From JBBIJR01 sp037445875 (lineage in GTDB: Bacteria; CLD3; SB21): DNA of 64,000 nucleotides. The notes below the pieces were generated by a model. That model was not told the origin of the DNA. It worked only from the letters and a program-made list of their open reading frames with translations, and made no database searches. The DNA is taken from contig JBBIJR010000004.1 in the NCBI GenBank assembly GCA_037445875.1, forward strand, positions 1 to 64,000, given 5' to 3'. How positions within the stretch are numbered: the stretch's first letter is position 1; each line of letters opens with the position of its first letter. Below, in pieces: positions 8,659 to 17,570 of the stretch. The translations under genes and the position numbers were made by a program.

Positions 8659-9285
8659 CTACCGTATCTCTTCCTCTTTCCCTTCTCCGTCGAGAAGAGG
8701 TTCACGAGCGTAGTGCTTGTGGAAATCGTCGTAGATCCTGCCTGACGATTTGCTGATCTTATAGGTTGAATACGTCGAGTGGTCCGACACGGAGGCTTGA
8801 TAGTAGCCGCTTTTGTCCTCGATCTCCATCGTCGCGTCGGACGGAAGCTCGAAGTCGGAAATTTCGTTGAGTCGGCGGTTGCGGTTGATTGCGTCGAATA
8901 CGAAGCGAACGACATGCGTGTATTCCTCCGTCGGCGTATGGATCACTCCGTCTTCGTCGCCTTCACCATCGGTATACGACGTCAAGTTTCCGCCGGTCAA
9001 TTCCACGACGACCGAATAAGCGACACGGCCTGTGCGCGGCATCACTTTGACCGGCTGCTCGAAGCGAACGAATACGGAGCTGTCCGAAACGAACGCTCGC
9101 GTGCGGTCGAAATTTTCCCTTCGGAACAACGGAAACGTCTCGCGGACCCTGGCGGCGGCCCGTTGAATGAGTGAGTCCCTGCCCAGCCGTTTCCAGCCGT
9201 CCGGAGTGACCGGCTGTTGCGCCTCAAGGGTCGAAAACCCACCCAGCGCCAACCCGAGCACAAAAGACGCAGCGAGCCGAATCAT
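8659..9285 (-). CDS. exported hypothetical protein
   Basis: This 208-residue protein has a signal peptide (MIRLAASFVLGLALGGFSTLEA, split here as residues 1-12 and 13-22). I start it at the ATG at 9285, which overlaps the upstream SRPBCC stop by 4 bp; a longer in-frame extension would lack a signal peptide. The mature protein is acidic with no recognisable domain: a central GEGDEDG turn and a Ser/Tyr-rich SDHSTYSTYKISKSSG stretch. Translational coupling suggests it works alongside the SRPBCC protein. Confidence 0.65.
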   Translation of the reverse strand: MIRLAASFVLGLALGGFSTLEAQQPVTPDGWKRLGRDSLIQRAAARVRETFPLFRRENFDRTRAFVSDSSVFVRFEQPVKVMPRTGRVAYSVVVELTGGNLTSYTDGEGDEDGVIHTPTEEYTHVVRFVFDAINRNRRLNEISDFELPSDATMEIEDKSGYYQASVSDHSTYSTYKISKSSGRIYDDFHKHYAREPLLDGEGKEEEIR

Positions 9286-9809
9286 GACGGTCTTTCGACC
9301 AACGCCTTCAGCTTGCCGAGACCGCTTTCGAAATCCGGACCCAACATCCCGTCGAGGAACAAGGTGAAGTATTTTCCAATGGGATTCATCCCCACGTCGC
9401 CGGTGCTTTTCCACGAGACCCGCGTTCCCTGTCCAACGCGCTCGAAGCGGATCATGCCCTTGGATTTCATTTCTCCTTCATCGAACTCAAGGTCGTATTC
9501 GAAACCGGTGAGGGAATCGCTGCGCGTGATCGTCAGCTTGCCGCTTCCAGACTCTTCCTTCCACATGCTGATCGCACCGACCCCTTCCTCCGGCCCGGCA
9601 TAAGAATATTCCATGGTCGGATATTTCTCTTTTGTCCAGGGCGTCCATGCCTGCCATCTCTTCAGATTGTTGACGTATGGATAGATGTCCGCTGCATCAC
9701 CATTGATCACGATCGAGCGCTCGATAGTGTAGCGGGAGGGAATGAACAACGACACGACGCACGCCAGCAGCAGAACGCCGGCCGCCCCGATCAGAATCTT
9801 CTTCAGCAT
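9282..9809 (-). CDS. SRPBCC (START-like) family protein, membrane-anchored
   Basis: The 175-residue protein has one N-terminal membrane anchor (ILIGAAGVLLLACVVSLFI) followed by a polyketide cyclase/dehydrase-like SRPBCC domain: RYTIERSIVINGDAADIYPY, then WTPWTKEKYP, and a long amphipathic C-terminal helix. This helix-grip fold forms a hydrophobic ligand cavity, but the ligand is unknown. The ATG has a strong AAGGAGG ribosome-binding site. It is the first gene of a two-gene unit with an overlapping exported protein. Confidence 0.85.
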   Translation of the reverse strand: MLKKILIGAAGVLLLACVVSLFIPSRYTIERSIVINGDAADIYPYVNNLKRWQAWTPWTKEKYPTMEYSYAGPEEGVGAISMWKEESGSGKLTITRSDSLTGFEYDLEFDEGEMKSKGMIRFERVGQGTRVSWKSTGDVGMNPIGKYFTLFLDGMLGPDFESGLGKLKALVERPS

Positions 9810-10040
9810 AGACTCCTCCTTATGGGCTTCAAGTAATTAAAACTTTTGTATACGAATCCGCGCCGCTGCCGGTTTCACCCTCATAGGTTACACAATCCTA
9901 ATCCGCCCTTTAAACGGACCTAGAGATTCAATCGTAGATTAAGCACAAATCGGATACGAAACAATCGTTGAGGCTGACTCGTTCCACGTACCATTCATCT
10001 ATAACCAACCAAACTTCGCAACCATAGTGGAGCAGGTATC

Positions 10041-10442
10041 ATGAAGACGTTCTTTGCACTCGTGCTCGGAGCTATCGTGCTCGGGTTCGCGGCTCTGCCG
10101 GCGTTTGCCGGTTATCCGGAGGCCGTCCTTAAGCGGTCAGAAGCAAACCTCAAGATCACGCTGAACGGACGCCACGAAGCTCTCAAGGAAAGCGCCATTC
10201 TCGCGATCCTCGACATCAAGACCACGTATCCCGAGTGCCGGCTGGAGGGTACGATTATTCCTCTGATGCGCATTCTCCGTACGCATTCGGACCCCAATAT
10301 GCGCGTGCTGGCAGCGCTGGCCCTCTATGAGGTCAGCGACGATAAGGCTCTGTATGCGATCAAGGAAGCCGCCCGATTTGACGGCAGTCCGCTCGTTCGC
10401 CACATCTGTTTGAGCATACAGGCGGAAGCAGGACAACTCTGA
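10041..10442 (+). CDS. exported HEAT-repeat-like protein
   Basis: A clear signal peptide with an AFA cleavage site (residues 1-23) precedes about 110 helical residues. The pattern ESAILAILDIKTTYP, IPLMRILRTHSDPNMRVLAALAL, YAIKEAARFDGSPLVRH looks like two or three HEAT-type helical pairs. Such short periplasmic HEAT proteins are common in this lineage and are presumed to mediate protein contacts. It stands alone and ends in a strong hairpin. Confidence 0.7.
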   Translation: MKTFFALVLGAIVLGFAALPAFAGYPEAVLKRSEANLKITLNGRHEALKESAILAILDIKTTYPECRLEGTIIPLMRILRTHSDPNMRVLAALALYEVSDDKALYAIKEAARFDGSPLVRHICLSIQAEAGQL

Positions 10443-10454
10443 TCCGACGTTTCT

Positions 10455-10491
10455 GCAGGCCCCGTGGACCCAGGACCGTGGCGGGGCCTGC
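10455..10491 (+). terminator. stem-loop after the HEAT-like gene
   Basis: GCAGGCCCCG and CGGGGCCTGC form a perfect 10-bp stem with a 17-nt loop, 12 nt after the stop codon. The T tract that follows is short (GTTTCC), so intrinsic termination may be weak. It separates this gene from the convergent ridA-like gene. Confidence 0.65.
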
Positions 10492-10562
10492 GTTTCCGGC
10501 GTAGACAACTTCCTTCGTTTTTCAGGCCCGGAGGGGCAGCGCCGGACCAGAAGATCGCCGCT

Positions 10563-10955
10563 TCAATCCGTATCGATGAGCGCCACCGCTTCGATTTCGA
10601 CGAGCATCTCCGGCAGGATCAGCCTGCTGACCTCCACCATGCTGGTGGCCGGCCGAATATCTTTGAAGAATTCTCCGTGCGCCCCGCCGATTTTCTCCCA
10701 GTCCTTGATGTCGGTTACATAGATCCGCGTTCGTACGACGTTGCGCAGGGTGGCGCCAGCCTTGTGCAGGGCGGACTCGATGTTCACGAGCGTCCGGATC
10801 GTCTGGGCGTACGGGTCGTTGACCCCGACGATCTTCCCCTTTTCATCGGTCGCCGTTGTGCCGGAGACGAAGATCCAATTGCCGACGCGGACCGCCCTCG
10901 AGTACCCGACGATGGGCTCCCACGGCGTGCCGGAAGATATGTTCGTCCTTGCCAT
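10563..10955 (-). CDS. RidA/YjgF family imine deaminase
   Basis: The 130-residue protein carries the RidA core: [19 protein letters not shown], then [20 protein letters not shown], a conserved Arg in [11 protein letters not shown] that normally contacts the substrate carboxylate, and the C-terminal VEIEAVALI strand. RidA enzymes form trimers and hydrolyse reactive enamines and imines from pyridoxal-phosphate enzymes. The canonical late Cys-Ile-Ala segment is replaced by EIEAVALI, as in several RidA subgroups, so the exact substrate is uncertain. It lies 3 bp after the DUF1761 gene and is probably co-transcribed. Confidence 0.87.
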   Translation of the reverse strand: MARTNISSGTPWEPIVGYSRAVRVGNWIFVSGTTATDEKGKIVGVNDPYAQTIRTLVNIESALHKAGATLRNVVRTRIYVTDIKDWEKIGGAHGEFFKDIRPATSMVEVSRLILPEMLVEIEAVALIDTD

Positions 10956-10958
10956 GAC

Positions 10959-11366
10959 TCACTTCCACATCGTCAAGACCACGCACATCAACAGGATGCC
11001 GGCCGTGGAATATCCGTAATTGAGAAAGAACAGCTTGAGCGGCCGGGCCTCGAAGGCATAGTGGATGCCGGCCGGGATCGTAAAGCCGAATGCGCACATG
11101 AATCCGACCAGCAGTCCGTCGCCGAGCGTCACCGCCTGAACGGCCGAAAGCACACAGCCCAGCGCGTAAGCGGTGAGCAGACTCGTTACGAACGCCCACA
11201 CGTACGGCATCGGACCGGCTCCTCTCTTCACGTCCTCCTCCGTGAAACCGACCGCGTTCATCCACGCCCGCGCGAAGAGTACCGGGGAGTACCACAGGCC
11301 GCCCAAGAGAAAATTCACCGCCGCCGCAACGAAAACGGACACGTGGTTCAGGTGTACTTCGACCAT
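10959..11366 (-). CDS. DUF1761 membrane protein
   Basis: This 135-residue protein has four hydrophobic helices and the DUF1761 pattern: VNFLLGGLWYSPVLFARAWM, a soluble loop, VTSLLTAYALGCVL, and a late YGYSTAGILLMCVVLTMW helix. The family is found in many bacteria with no established function. It is the first gene of a pair with the RidA protein. Confidence 0.85.
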   Translation of the reverse strand: MVEVHLNHVSVFVAAAVNFLLGGLWYSPVLFARAWMNAVGFTEEDVKRGAGPMPYVWAFVTSLLTAYALGCVLSAVQAVTLGDGLLVGFMCAFGFTIPAGIHYAFEARPLKLFFLNYGYSTAGILLMCVVLTMWK

Positions 11367-11469
11367 AGAATTGCCCTCCGATGAATTTTCGTGAGTGTAC
11401 CGGAAAACGGAGAAAAAATCAAAGTAATTGTTCCTCTCCGCGGCCCGGGCGATTCGGCCCGCGTCTCCC

Positions 11470-11486
11470 CCTATTTGGGGATTGCG
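11470..11486. promoter_or_regulatory. element shared with the promoter at 15267
   Basis: CCTATTTGGGGATTGCG overlaps the -33 TTG of the sensor kinase promoter. A close match, CCTATTCTGGGGATAGCG, sits at the same place in the promoter of the T9SS gene at 15348. This may be the binding site of the LuxR-type regulator encoded between them; that is inference. Confidence 0.35.
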
Positions 11487-11513
11487 CCTCTGCGACCGAA
11501 TTGCCTATGTTCG
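11482..11513 (+). promoter_or_regulatory. predicted promoter, TTG-N21-TATGTTCG
   Basis: TTG at 11482-11484 and TATGTTCG at 11506-11513 have a 21-bp spacer. The start codon of the sensor kinase lies 29 nt downstream with GAGAGGAG in between. Confidence 0.5.
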
Positions 11514-11542
11514 ACGACGCTCGAACGAACGAGAGGAGTGTC

Positions 11543-14500
11543 ATGAATATGATAGTTGCCGTTCTGGCAATGGTTTGCCTGGGTACTTCCACATACGGTC
11601 AGACATCGGTCGCCCAAAAGCTCTCCTTCGACCAGGGGGTTTCTCACGAACTCGTGTACTGCCTGCTCAAGGACCGGCGAGGGTTCCTTTGGATAGGAAC
11701 GATGTACGGGCTGGTCCGCTACGACGGCCGAACGTTCGTGTCCTTCCGGCACCACCCGGAGGACAGTACGTCGCTTTCCAACGATGACATCCTTTCGCTC
11801 CATGAGGACCGGTCGGGAAACCTCTGGGTCGGGACGTTCGCAGGCGGCGTCAACCGATATGATCCGTTGACGGGTGTGTTTTCCCGATTTGTGCTGCGCG
11901 ATTCTGCCGTTTCCCGGCGCAATATCGTGTGGAGCATAGTTCAGGATTCGTCGGGCATCGTGTGGCTCGGCACCGAACAGGGCGTCGATCGACTCGACCC
12001 GGAAACGGGGGCCCGTCGACTCTTCGGCGATTCCGGATGGGTCGACGCAGGAGTGAGAAACCTCTACGTAGACCGTCATCAGCGGCTGTGGATCGGCACA
12101 TTCGACGCAGGAATCCGAATGCTGAACCTTCGTACGGGCCGTTTGACCACCTACCGGCACGTCCCGGACGATTCGTCGAGCCTCGGCAGCGACCGCGTCA
12201 CGGGTTTTGCCGAGGACCGGGAGGGCGGGTTGTGGGTCTCAACCCTGGGCGGAGGCCTGAACAGGTACGACAGGGGATCCTTTCGATCAATTGTTCACAC
12301 CGGCGCCGGTCAGCCCATCCGTTCGGTCGGACGCATCATCGACGACCCGTCCGGTAGCGTCTGGCTCGGCACCTTTGGCGGCGTCTATCGATTGAACGAG
12401 GACGGCTCCATCACGCTGGCTGCCTCGGAAGCTGCGGTGGGCAAGAATATCATCGCCCTCGCGTCCGATTCGTCCGGCCTCTTGTGGGTCGGAACCTACC
12501 TGGATGGAATCACGCAGCTTTCCTTTGAGGAGCCCCGATTTCGGACCGTACCGATGCATGATCGCGAACACAGCACCTGCGTCCGCAGCTTGTTTGTCCT
12601 TCGGGGTGGAGACGTCATGATCGGAACCGACGCCGGATTGCACCTCTGGGATCCGGAGCGCGGCATCGTGATGCGCCAGCAGTGGTACGACCGTCTGACG
12701 GACGATCTTCCGTCACGAACCGTGAGCGCGGTGCTTGAGAGCGACGACGGGATGATCTGGGTGGGGACGCTCCACGGTCTCTATCGGCACGATCCGGGCA
12801 CAGGCCGCACGCGCCGGTTTGTGAACGACCGCGGTACCGGTTCCCTGTCGGCAACGGCGGTGAATTGTCTGTTGGAGGACCGCGGCGGAAACGTGTGGGT
12901 CGGCACCGCTTCCGGCCTCAATCGCTACCACGCGTCGACCGGACGGTTCGAGCGGTACGGGAACGCGCCCGATGGCAGGGGACTGAGTTCGGACTACATC
13001 CTGTCACTCTTCGAGGACAGTGGCGGAAGGATGTGGATTGGTACCTACGGCTGTACGGACGTTATGTCGGCCGACCGTAAGGCCTTCTCACACTATCCTC
13101 AGGATCCCTACGATCCTTCCACGATGACCAACAACTACGCCCTGTCCTTCTTCGAGGATTCGTCCGGGGTCTGGATCGGTACGGCCGGCGGACTGAACCG
13201 TATCGCCCGCGACGGCTCCATCCGGCACTGGACTGCGGCTGAAGGTCTTCCCAACGCGGTCATCGCAGGCATCGTCCCGGATGCGCGGGGACGTCTCTGG
13301 CTCAGCACACACCACGGACTTGTATGCTTTGATCCCCGCTCTGAAACAATGTCCTCGTATGATGCGGCCGACGGCCTTCCCGGCAACATGTTCACATCCG
13401 GTGCGTTGGGTCGGCTTGCCGACGGACGCCCGGTCTTTGGCGCAATGGATGGCGTCCTCATTGTGCAAAAGCCTCTGGCCGAGGACATCATCGAGATGCC
13501 GCAGGTCTGCCTCACAGACTTCCGTCTCTTGTCCCAGGAACTGAAACCCGGCCGTCATACCTCCGCAGTTCCGTCGGTGATCCGACTCGATCATGACGAG
13601 AACTCCTTCGTCATCGGATTCACCGCACCGGACTTTCATTCTTCCGGCCGGAATCGATTTGCGTATCGCCTCCTCGGTTCCGACTCGGCCTGGATCGAGG
13701 TGGGTAACATGCGTGAGGCTGTGTTTACTGCGCTGGCTCCCGGATCGTACACCTTCGAGGCAAGGACGACCGACGGCCGCGGCCGCTGGAGTGAACGGCG
13801 CGCTTCGGTCGACATATTCGTTGAGCCTCCCTTTTGGAAAACCGCTTGGTTTGGATGGGCGGCCCTGCTGGTGGCGGCGGGCAGCCTCTGGTGGCTTCAC
13901 CGCCTTCGCGTCCGGAGCCGCGTGCGGAGGCTTCTGGAACTTGAAACCATCCGACGCGAAGAGCGGGAGCGGGTGCGGCGCAAGGCGGCAAGCGATTTTC
14001 ACGACGAACTGGGACACCGCCTGACCAAGATCGGCCTCTTCAGCGAGATCGTCAAGCGGACGCTCAAACCTGTGCATGAGGAGGTCAAGGTTTATCTGGA
14101 CAAGATCATTGACGATGCCGAACTCCTGGGCCATGAGACGCGCGATTTCATCTGGTCCCTTGATCCGGATCAGGATTCCTTGTATGATTTTGTGGAATAC
14201 CTGAGGGACTATGGATACGAGTTGTTCGACCGAACGGGCGTTTCGTTTGCGGTGGACACCCCACTGGAACAGATGGTCCCCTGGAAACTGACGATGGATC
14301 GAAGGCGACAGATCACGCTGATCTTTAAGGAGGCCATGAATAACGCTTTGCGCCACAGCGGGGCGTCGCGTGTGACGCTGTCCGCACACGTGGTGAGCGA
14401 CACGCTGCATCTTCGATTGGCCGACGACGGCCGTGGATTCCAACTGCCCGACCGGATCGAAGGACACGGCCTTTCCAATATGCGCAAGAGAGCCGAGGCC

Positions 14501-14617
14501 ATCGGTGCGGCGCTCGAAGTGGACACGGAACCCGGCAAGGGAGTGTCGGTCCGCCTCACCGCGGGGATGCTGGAAGGTTCCAAAGGCCAACCCATCGAAC
14601 GACGACATGCCCACTGA
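11543..14617 (+). CDS. two-component sensor kinase with double beta-propeller input
   Basis: The 1024-residue protein has a signal/anchor segment (MNMIVAVLAMVCLGTSTYG). About 13 or 14 reg_prop repeats of the form D(R/S)xGxxWxGTxxGGLNRYD follow over residues 30-700, enough for two seven-bladed propellers. Then come a Y_Y_Y domain (about 705-775), one transmembrane helix (WFGWAALLVAAGSLWWL) and a kinase core. The phosphorylated His is about residue 820 in SDFHDELGHRLT, and the ATPase has NNALRHSG and DDGRGF boxes, of the NarL-partner type. It resembles the periplasmic sensors that detect polysaccharide or other extracellular ligands in Bacteroidota. I chose the ATG after GAGAGGAG. It overlaps its response regulator by 11 bp. 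Confidence 0.9.
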   Translation: MNMIVAVLAMVCLGTSTYGQTSVAQKLSFDQGVSHELVYCLLKDRRGFLWIGTMYGLVRYDGRTFVSFRHHPEDSTSLSNDDILSLHEDRSGNLWVGTFAGGVNRYDPLTGVFSRFVLRDSAVSRRNIVWSIVQDSSGIVWLGTEQGVDRLDPETGARRLFGDSGWVDAGVRNLYVDRHQRLWIGTFDAGIRMLNLRTGRLTTYRHVPDDSSSLGSDRVTGFAEDREGGLWVSTLGGGLNRYDRGSFRSIVHTGAGQPIRSVGRIIDDPSGSVWLGTFGGVYRLNEDGSITLAASEAAVGKNIIALASDSSGLLWVGTYLDGITQLSFEEPRFRTVPMHDREHSTCVRSLFVLRGGDVMIGTDAGLHLWDPERGIVMRQQWYDRLTDDLPSRTVSAVLESDDGMIWVGTLHGLYRHDPGTGRTRRFVNDRGTGSLSATAVNCLLEDRGGNVWVGTASGLNRYHASTGRFERYGNAPDGRGLSSDYILSLFEDSGGRMWIGTYGCTDVMSADRKAFSHYPQDPYDPSTMTNNYALSFFEDSSGVWIGTAGGLNRIARDGSIRHWTAAEGLPNAVIAGIVPDARGRLWLSTHHGLVCFDPRSETMSSYDAADGLPGNMFTSGALGRLADGRPVFGAMDGVLIVQKPLAEDIIEMPQVCLTDFRLLSQELKPGRHTSAVPSVIRLDHDENSFVIGFTAPDFHSSGRNRFAYRLLGSDSAWIEVGNMREAVFTALAPGSYTFEARTTDGRGRWSERRASVDIFVEPPFWKTAWFGWAALLVAAGSLWWLHRLRVRSRVRRLLELETIRREERERVRRKAASDFHDELGHRLTKIGLFSEIVKRTLKPVHEEVKVYLDKIIDDAELLGHETRDFIWSLDPDQDSLYDFVEYLRDYGYELFDRTGVSFAVDTPLEQMVPWKLTMDRRRQITLIFKEAMNNALRHSGASRVTLSAHVVSDTLHLRLADDGRGFQLPDRIEGHGLSNMRKRAEAIGAALEVDTEPGKGVSVRLTAGMLEGSKGQPIERRHAH

Positions 14618-15260
14618 CCGCACCGCCTCGCACAACGCCCGCGATATCCGGGTCGCCGTCGTCGAGGACGACGAGGACATCCGAACCGCAGTGGCGTTTC
14701 TCCTCGACGACACGAGTGGATTCGTCTGTGCGGGCGCCTTCCCCGACGCCGAATCGGCCCTCGAGACGCTGCCGTCCGCAAACGCCGATGTCGTGTTGAT
14801 GGACATTGCCCTGCCGGGCATGAGCGGCGTCGATGCGGTTTCCCGGCTCCGCGCACAGGGATACGAGGGCGAGATCATCATGGTCACCGTCCACAAGGAC
14901 AGTGAACTGGTATTCAAGTCGCTGTGCGCCGGTGCATCGGGATACCTGTTGAAAGAAACGAGGCCTGCCCGCCTGCTCGACGCCATCAGGGACGCCGTGG
15001 AAGGTGGAGCGCCGATGAGCGGGCACATAGCCCGTAAGATCGTCCAGTCCTTTCACCGATCCACGGCCTCGCCGCTCACCGGGCGTGAGACCGAGGTGCT
15101 TTCCAAACTGTGCAACGGCCACAGCTACAAAATGGTTGCCGATAGCCTGTGCATCAGCGAACAGACGGTACATCATCACATCAAGAACATCTATCGCAAG
15201 CTGCACGTCCATTCGAAATCCGAAGCGGTCGTCAAAGCCATCCAGGATAAGTTGGTCTGA
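14607..15260 (+). CDS. LuxR/NarL-type response regulator
   Basis: The 217-residue protein has a receiver domain with the acidic pair (VVEDDED), the phospho-acceptor Asp in VVLMDIALPGMSG, and a conserved Lys in GYLLKETRP. The C-terminal LuxR HTH follows (LTGRETEVLSKLCNGHSYKM, then SEQTVHHHIKNIYRKL). It is the partner of the propeller kinase, whose stop codon overlaps its start. The recognition helix suggests binding to inverted half-sites; a candidate element shared by the kinase promoter and the next gene's promoter is listed separately. Confidence 0.92.
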   Translation: MPTDRTASHNARDIRVAVVEDDEDIRTAVAFLLDDTSGFVCAGAFPDAESALETLPSANADVVLMDIALPGMSGVDAVSRLRAQGYEGEIIMVTVHKDSELVFKSLCAGASGYLLKETRPARLLDAIRDAVEGGAPMSGHIARKIVQSFHRSTASPLTGRETEVLSKLCNGHSYKMVADSLCISEQTVHHHIKNIYRKLHVHSKSEAVVKAIQDKLV

Positions 15261-15266
15261 GAACTA

Positions 15267-15310
15267 CCTATTCTGGGGATAGCGACTCGCGAAGAATCCG
15301 GCTACCTTAC
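15267..15310 (+). promoter_or_regulatory. candidate regulated promoter of the T9SS FG-GAP gene
   Basis: TACCTTAC at 15303-15310 fits the -7 pattern. Twenty bp upstream the -33 position reads TAG instead of TTG and is part of CCTATTCTGGGGATAGCG (15267-15284), nearly the same element as at 11470. A weak core with an upstream box suggests activation. Confidence 0.35.
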
Positions 15311-15347
15311 CCGCACCAACGTTCACCAAGAAAACGAGGGAGCTGTT

Positions 15348-17147
15348 ATGTGCGTTCGTGCGATCTTTGGGGTTTGTTTGTGGATGTCTTTTCAACTACC
15401 GCTTCCTGCGCAGACGTTCGTGCAAGTGACCGACTCGAGCAACCCGATCGTCAGCGATCCGGGAGTTCCCGCCGGAACGTACACAGGCGCGAGCTGGGTC
15501 GATTACGATGCGGACGGGGACCTGGACCTCTTCGTTAATCTCCGAGGCTTGTATCGGAACGATGGAGCGGGCCAGTTCGTCAAGATCGCCTCGCTGGTCA
15601 CGACTCCGTTTGGCAACAGTTGGGCCGATTACGACAACGACGGCGATGTGGACCTTTTCACGTCCGGCTTGACGTCCTTCCTGTTCCGGAACGACGGCGG
15701 GGACACGTTTTCGAAGGTCTATAACGGAGACGAGGCCGATTCCATCGAAAACCGCGGCTGGGGATGCGCCTGGGGCGATTACGACAAAGACGGATTTGCC
15801 GATGTGATCGTGGCCCATCCGGCCGGTTTCGTCGGGGGATCCACGACCAATACGCTCCTGCACAACGACGGCGGAGTGTCCTTCACCCGGGTGGATACCA
15901 GCGTCGTGATGAGCGGTCTGGCCCCGTACACCGTGCCCACCTGGTCCGACTTCGATTTCGACGGCGACATCGATTTGTTCATCGGCTCCGGACCGGTCAA
16001 TGGAACACTGGCCCCGGACTATCTCTACCGCAACATGCTGAAGGAAACGGCCAACGCCTATTTCGAACGGATCACCACCGGCGCCCTGGCCGCCGACGGC
16101 CGTGACGGCCAGGTGTTCAACTGGATCGACTACGACAACGACGGAGACCTCGACGTGTACATCACGAACTACGTCGGCAACACGAGCATCGGTCTGGCCA
16201 ATGACCTCTACCGGAATGACGGGGGCACATTCGTCAAGACGACCGGCGCAGAGTCCGGCCCGATCGTCACCGACCAGGCCCGGTCCCTCTCTTCCGTATG
16301 GCAGGACTTCGACCACGACGGCGATCTCGACTGCTTCGTCACCAACGACGGGCCGCCCAGCGTGTACTACGTCAACAACGGGGATGGAACGTTCACAAGG
16401 ACAGATACGGTGGCGATCTACGGCGGCAGCCGTCGATACGGATGCACGGCCGGCGACTACGACAACGACGGCGACATGGACCTGTTTATGGCCGGCGTGG
16501 GAACGTCGAAGGGACTGTTCCGGAACGTGTCCGGCAACGCCCTGAACTGGAGCCAGGTTGAGTGTTTCGGAGATCCCGTGCGAGGCTCCAACCGTTCGGC
16601 GCTCGGGGCCCGCGTCCGACTGAAGGCTAACGGGGCGTCCATGTGGCAATTGCGCGAGGTATCGGCGCAGAATTCGTTCAACAGTCAAAACAGCCTTAGG
16701 GTGCATTTTGGTCTGGGCACCGCGTCCGTCATCGATTCGCTAATCATCGAGTGGCCATCCGATTCGACGGAGGTGTACACGGGCCTCGCGGCCAACCACA
16801 TCCTGATCGCAACGGAGGGACAGGGTCTCGACATCGTCGATGTCCAACAGGAACCGACGGAACGTCCGGAAGGATTCCTGTTGAATCAAAATTTTCCGAA
16901 TCCGTTCAACCCTACCACGGTCATCCGTTATCAATTGCCGAAGACCGGACAGGCAGTCCTGCGCATCTACAATATGCTGGGTGGGCAGGTGCGGACGCTC
17001 GTGAGCGGACGGCAGACAGCGGGCGTTCACGAGGCTACCTGGGATGGACGCGATGATTTCGGGAGGCTTGTCGCGTCCGCTGTGTACCTTTACCGGTTGG
17101 AGTCGGACGGCTTTGCGAAGACGAGGAAACTGACATTGATAAAATGA
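15348..17147 (+). CDS. secreted FG-GAP/ASPIC-UnbV protein with T9SS sorting domain
   Basis: The 599-residue protein has a signal peptide (LWMSFQLPLPAQ) and then six to eight FG-GAP/VCBS blades with calcium-binding-like motifs such as DYDNDGDVDLF, DFDFDGDIDLF and DYDNDGDMDLF. An ASPIC/UnbV module (about residues 410-490, RGSNRSALGARVRL) follows. The C-terminal 85 residues are a type A T9SS sorting domain beginning QNFPNPFNPTTVIRY and ending RKLTLIK. It is exported by Sec, then by the type IX system, and probably lies on the cell surface. It directly follows the propeller kinase operon and may be its target. Confidence 0.9.
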   Translation: MCVRAIFGVCLWMSFQLPLPAQTFVQVTDSSNPIVSDPGVPAGTYTGASWVDYDADGDLDLFVNLRGLYRNDGAGQFVKIASLVTTPFGNSWADYDNDGDVDLFTSGLTSFLFRNDGGDTFSKVYNGDEADSIENRGWGCAWGDYDKDGFADVIVAHPAGFVGGSTTNTLLHNDGGVSFTRVDTSVVMSGLAPYTVPTWSDFDFDGDIDLFIGSGPVNGTLAPDYLYRNMLKETANAYFERITTGALAADGRDGQVFNWIDYDNDGDLDVYITNYVGNTSIGLANDLYRNDGGTFVKTTGAESGPIVTDQARSLSSVWQDFDHDGDLDCFVTNDGPPSVYYVNNGDGTFTRTDTVAIYGGSRRYGCTAGDYDNDGDMDLFMAGVGTSKGLFRNVSGNALNWSQVECFGDPVRGSNRSALGARVRLKANGASMWQLREVSAQNSFNSQNSLRVHFGLGTASVIDSLIIEWPSDSTEVYTGLAANHILIATEGQGLDIVDVQQEPTERPEGFLLNQNFPNPFNPTTVIRYQLPKTGQAVLRIYNMLGGQVRTLVSGRQTAGVHEATWDGRDDFGRLVASAVYLYRLESDGFAKTRKLTLIK

Positions 17148-17570
17148 CCCTCTTACCTCTCCTCATTCGGAAGCCCCTGCCCATGTCGCAGGGGCTTCTT
17201 GTTTTTCGGCTGTGATTTTGATGAAGAGAGGAAGCCTGCTGCGCCCGGAAGAAAAAGAAGCCGCGAGCGCCACTGTTCCCTTGCGGGTACAAGGCGAATT
17301 CCCCACTCTTCCATTATTAATTGAGTAATTACGTCAATAATGCGAGAGCGGTGCCGCCCGGGTTTGTCCAAGAATGAGTTGGAGGATGGAATTCTTGATA
17401 CGCTTCACCCGCTTCACTGCGCAACGTTCCGGTAAGGCAACACAGGATGACGGTTTGACGTTATGCTGAGGCCTTCCATCCTTCACATTCATGAAAATGT
17501 GTCTTAGCCATAGAGTCAGGTAGGAAAGCGAATGTGGATGGATCGACAGGATTAGCTAAAGGAGAAACTA
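17148..17570. other. 423-bp intergenic stretch
   Basis: The left end holds a strong terminator (17170-17206). The rest contains a 7-bp inverted repeat (CATTATT...AATAATG, about 17312-17342) and a TTG at about 17457 without a convincing -7 element. No coding potential, RNA gene or mobile element was recognised. Confidence 0.6.
17170..17206 (+). terminator. intrinsic terminator
   Basis: GAAGCCCCTGC and GCAGGGGCTTC form an 11-bp stem with a 7-nt loop, followed by TTGTTTTT, 22 nt after the FG-GAP gene. Confidence 0.85.

Noticed and set aside
13088..15028. Long antisense open frame of about 646 codons opposite the propeller kinase operon
   Set aside because: It lies wholly opposite well-supported coding motifs, has no recognisable domain and is a product of high GC codon usage.
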